From assembly GCF_900109045.1 (NCBI RefSeq), contig NZ_FNYL01000004.1, positions 418,055-482,054 of the forward strand: a stretch of 64,000 nt of DNA, written 5' to 3'. This document shows positions 61,637-64,000 of this stretch, piece after piece. The notes beneath the pieces were generated by a model, which worked only from the letters and a program-made list of their open reading frames with translations, was not told the origin of the DNA and made no database searches. Position 1 is the stretch's first letter, and every line of letters starts with the position of its first letter. The translations under genes were made by a program, and so were the position numbers. Source of the stretch: Dyadobacter sp. SG02 (lineage in GTDB: Bacteria > Bacteroidota > Bacteroidia > Cytophagales > Spirosomataceae).

Positions 61637-62185
61637 ATGAGTGAAAAAGTAGAGTCAACAGGAATGGATTTGTTGAAAGAAGTAGCCAATGTATCCGGCA
61701 AGCCAGGTTTGTTCCGCATTCTGAAACCCAGCCGTGCGGGCGTGATCGTGGAAAGCCTGGACGAAAAACGTGAAAAAACGCTGATCGGCCCGACTGCGCG
61801 CGTATCGGTATTGAAAGACGTTTCGATCTTTACAGACGGTGCAGAAGAATCTGTTGCCCTGTCGGACGTGTTCCTGAAAATCCGTGAAATCCACGGTGAA
61901 GAGGTTACATTGTCTGCCAAAACTTCATCGGACAAAGAACTCATCGAGTTTCTTGCTGAGGTACTTCCGGAGTTCGACCGCACGAAAGTGTATGTTTCGG
62001 ATATCAAAAAAGTCATTTCCTGGTACAACCTGCTTTCGAAATACACGCCCGAAGCATTTGTGGTAACCGAAGGCGAAGTAGAAACCGCTGCCGAGCCGGC
62101 TGCGGAAGCTGCATCTGAGGTATCCGAAGAAGCAAAAGAAGCGCCTGCGAAAAAGGCTGCCAAAAAAGAAAAAAGCAAAGCTTAA
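61637..62185 (+). CDS. DUF5606 family protein with Ala/Glu/Lys-rich tail
   Basis: The 182-residue protein matches the Bacteroidota DUF5606 family: MDLLKEVANVSGKPGLFRIL, then RAGVIVESLDEKREKTLIGP, VSVLKDVSIFTDG and a second domain with YVSDIKKVISWYNLL. The last 45 residues are low-complexity (AAEPAAEAASEVSEEAKE followed by a lysine-rich end) and likely disordered. The family has no proven role. A 12-base palindrome (TTTTGCGCAAAA, 61572-61583) lies 53 bases upstream. Confidence 0.85.
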   Translation: MSEKVESTGMDLLKEVANVSGKPGLFRILKPSRAGVIVESLDEKREKTLIGPTARVSVLKDVSIFTDGAEESVALSDVFLKIREIHGEEVTLSAKTSSDKELIEFLAEVLPEFDRTKVYVSDIKKVISWYNLLSKYTPEAFVVTEGEVETAAEPAAEAASEVSEEAKEAPAKKAAKKEKSKA

Positions 62186-62207
62186 ATAGTGCCTGATATT
62201 ATGTGAG

Positions 62208-62232
62208 ACCCTGCCTTTCCGGCGGGGTTTTT
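62208..62232 (+). terminator. Terminator of the DUF5606 gene
   Basis: ACCCTGCC and GGCGGGGT pair over eight bases (one G-T pair) with a five-base loop, followed by TTTTTCC. It stands just before the deoC start. Confidence 0.7.
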
Positions 62233-62240
62233 CCTTTTTT

Positions 62241-62900
62241 ATGGACAATCTCTCTTCCTACATCGACCACACGCTGCTTTCCGCAACGGCGAGCGAAACC
62301 AATATCCGGAAAATCTGCGAAGAAGCCTGGATACACCAGTTCAAAGCGGTATGTATAGCGCCGGTTTACGTGCCATATGTCGTCGAAATGCTGGAATTTT
62401 GTCCAATAAAAATTGAAATCGCGACGGTAATCGGTTTTCCGATGGGCTATTCGACGACCACCACAAAGGTTGCCGAAGCCACGGAAGCATTGCAGAACGG
62501 CGCCACCGAGCTTGATGTGGTGATGAACCTGTCGCAATTCAAATCGATGGCTTACCTGAGCATTCGCGAGGAATTGAAACAACTCGCCGACCTCGCGCAC
62601 GGGCAGAATGCATTGCTGAAAGTGATCATTGAAACGGTATCCCTCGATTCGTTCGACCTTTACACGGCTTGCGAAATCTGCGCCGAGGCGAAAGCTGATT
62701 TTGTCAAAACGTCCACAGGGTTCGGTCCGGGCGGTGCGGAAGTGGAAACGGTTCGCAAAATGCGGTCGATTCTGCCTGCGGAGGTGAAAATCAAGGCTTC
62801 GGGCGGCATTAAGACTTACGAACAGGCAATTGCGATGATCGAAGCCGGTGCCGCACGCATCGGTACTTCCTCGGGCGTGGCGATCGTCACCGGCGCATGA
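62241..62900 (+). CDS. deoC: Deoxyribose-phosphate aldolase
   Basis: The 219-residue aldolase splits 2-deoxyribose 5-phosphate to acetaldehyde and glyceraldehyde 3-phosphate in deoxynucleoside breakdown. The expected catalytic residues are present: Asp92 in TELDVVMN, the Schiff-base Lys156 in DFVKTSTGFG and the second lysine Lys185 in KIKASGGI. Its stop overlaps the start of the following glycosyltransferase gene by four bases (ATGA), an odd partner for a nucleoside enzyme. Confidence 0.95.
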   Translation: MDNLSSYIDHTLLSATASETNIRKICEEAWIHQFKAVCIAPVYVPYVVEMLEFCPIKIEIATVIGFPMGYSTTTTKVAEATEALQNGATELDVVMNLSQFKSMAYLSIREELKQLADLAHGQNALLKVIIETVSLDSFDLYTACEICAEAKADFVKTSTGFGPGGAEVETVRKMRSILPAEVKIKASGGIKTYEQAIAMIEAGAARIGTSSGVAIVTGA

Positions 62901-64000
62901 AACGCGTGCTGCTGCTCAGCACGGTGCATCCTGCGACAGACTCGCGGATTATGTACAAGATCGCGCCCTCGCTCCAAGGGCATTACGAGGTATTTTGCGC
63001 ATTGCCGGGAGTTCGAGGCGGTTTGAAGGAAAAGCTCCATTTGATTGGCCTGCCGAAATTCGAACGGCTACTGCCCAGAATTCTGCTTACACATCCTGTT
63101 GCATTGTTCAAATGCCTGTGGCTGAGGGCCCACATCGTCCACATTTTTGTGCCAGAGTTGATTCCCATCGCATTCCTTTTCCAATGGGCCGGAGCAAAAG
63201 TGATCTACGAAGTGCAGGAAAACCTGTTCAAGAAATTTGCGATCAAACGATATAATAATAGCCTGATATTCAAAAGACTATTCCATTATTTTGATAAACT
63301 GGCACGCCGGAATTTCTACTGCATTTTTACGGACGATGCCTATCTTGAAGCGTATCACGATCTGGCAAAACCGTACTCGGTTGTCCACAATTACGTATCG
63401 CTGCCGGTTATCGACTCCCACACACACGAGTGCATACGTGCGCGCGGGCACTTACGCATACCAGCGCCTGAGATTTTCTACCTGGGTGTGGTATCCATGG
63501 AGCGTTGCCTTGATACGATGATCAACGCATTGGCACTATTGAAAAACAGCTATCCCGAATGCCATTTACACTTGTTTGGGCCCGTAAGAGTGAAGAAAGC
63601 CGAGCTGGAAGCGATAGCCGGTTATCAAACAGCAAAAAATAATGTCACATTTCACGGCTATACCGATCAGAAAGCAGCATTGCGGTATGCGCGGCAGTCG
63701 GTGGCCGGCATTGCCTTGCTGAAACCCGTAGCCGATTACCCTGAATCGTTCCCGACGAAGCTGTTTGAATACATGGCACTAAAATTGCCAGTCATTACTT
63801 CCGATTTCCCGGTTTACCGGCAGATTGTGGAGCCCTCCGGGTGCGGATTCTGTATTTCTCCTTACGACGCGGAAGCACTGTGTAATGCATTGGAAAGCTG
63901 CATTACCAATGATGCAATGCGGTCGCAAATGGGAGGAAATGGCCGGAAAGCCGCGGAGACAATGTATAACTGGACGTGCGAGGGAGAAAAACTCTTGTCG
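62897..64000 (+). CDS. Glycosyltransferase family 4 (group 1), cut by window edge
   Basis: The frame opens at an ATG overlapping the deoC stop (ATGA) and stays open for 368 codons to the right edge. The product begins MKRVLLLSTVHPATDSRI. Its second Rossmann domain has YLGVVSMERCLDTMINALAL, HLHLFGPVR, NVTFHGYTD and the donor-binding FPTKLFEYMALKLPVI, the GT4 EX7E-type region. It would build an exopolysaccharide or lipopolysaccharide sugar linkage. Only the end (perhaps 10-20 residues) is missing. Translational coupling to deoC is probably just positional. Confidence 0.88.
   Translation, partial: MKRVLLLSTVHPATDSRIMYKIAPSLQGHYEVFCALPGVRGGLKEKLHLIGLPKFERLLPRILLTHPVALFKCLWLRAHIVHIFVPELIPIAFLFQWAGAKVIYEVQENLFKKFAIKRYNNSLIFKRLFHYFDKLARRNFYCIFTDDAYLEAYHDLAKPYSVVHNYVSLPVIDSHTHECIRARGHLRIPAPEIFYLGVVSMERCLDTMINALALLKNSYPECHLHLFGPVRVKKAELEAIAGYQTAKNNVTFHGYTDQKAALRYARQSVAGIALLKPVADYPESFPTKLFEYMALKLPVITSDFPVYRQIVEPSGCGFCISPYDAEALCNALESCITNDAMRSQMGGNGRKAAETMYNWTCEGEKLLS

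Overview
The window looks like chromosome from a member of the Bacteroidota, most likely a Cytophagales/Spirosomataceae-type organism (Dyadobacter-like is my best guess, from general character and not from a search). Reasons: five secreted proteins end in type IX secretion (T9SS) sorting domains (four type B 'gliding motility-associated' C-termini and one type A tail). Promoters carry the Bacteroidota -7 element TAnnTTTG, several with a TTG/TTTG about 20 bases upstream. Shine-Dalgarno sequences are scarce. Succinate dehydrogenase has the three-subunit arrangement with a single cytochrome b subunit. No rRNA, prophage, intact insertion sequence or CRISPR array was seen; there is one tRNA (Gln, anticodon TTG).

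Layout. 1-4611: end of a glycosyltransferase gene, a YbaB/EbfC protein and two tandem T9SS type B surface proteins, all leftward. 4734-7488: ribBA, a GNAT acetyltransferase and a heptose-7-phosphate kinase. 7510-11336: a predicted beta-barrel protein, a secreted protein that looks like a metal-ligand-less metallo-beta-lactamase fold, a YdjC/ChbG deacetylase and a 52-codon small ORF. 11477-14279: lpdA, a 25-bp inverted repeat and prfB with its programmed +1 frameshift. 14372-18477: a PIN-domain toxin-antitoxin pair, a hydrolase, an MHS-type transporter, DoxX and an AraC regulator. 18629-22428 (leftward): sodium:solute symporter, dihydrodipicolinate-synthase-like aldolase, a sigma-factor region-2-only protein and a VTT-domain membrane protein.

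22530-30818: metB, a DUF3127 protein with an SSB-like tail, crcB, an AlbA_2-domain protein, a DUF2795 protein, cutC, a penicillin-acylase-family enzyme, an OmpH/Skp-like protein and a Uma2-family protein. 30946-34482: sdhCAB with a good promoter. 34774-40820: two tandem ~970-residue T9SS type B proteins whose 3' parts are far more alike than their 5' parts. 40948-42817: fabD, tRNA-Gln and a TetR-type regulator preceded by a 46-base near-palindrome. 42915-48461: flippase, MlaEF-type ABC transporter, SDR, a ROK protein lacking the usual zinc cysteines and a GT2 glycosyltransferase.

48486-57385 is the most accessory-looking part. It holds a tight pair of secreted proteins, one with carbohydrate-binding-type domains and one unrecognised. 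A perfect hairpin and a small LuxR-type protein lie upstream of the pair. Two large polytopic membrane proteins and a SASA-family esterase with a T9SS type A tail follow. 57392-64000 returns to core functions: murB, a SPOR-like lipoprotein, gmd, a thioredoxin-like protein, engB, a DUF5606 protein, deoC and a GT4 glycosyltransferase cut by the window edge.

No single complete novel defence or mobile system stands out. The best leads are the secreted pair at 48486-51949 with its control region, the region-2-only sigma protein in a transporter/aldolase transcript, the mosaic tandem surface genes, the metallo-beta-lactamase-like pseudoenzyme candidate and the large TetR operator candidate.
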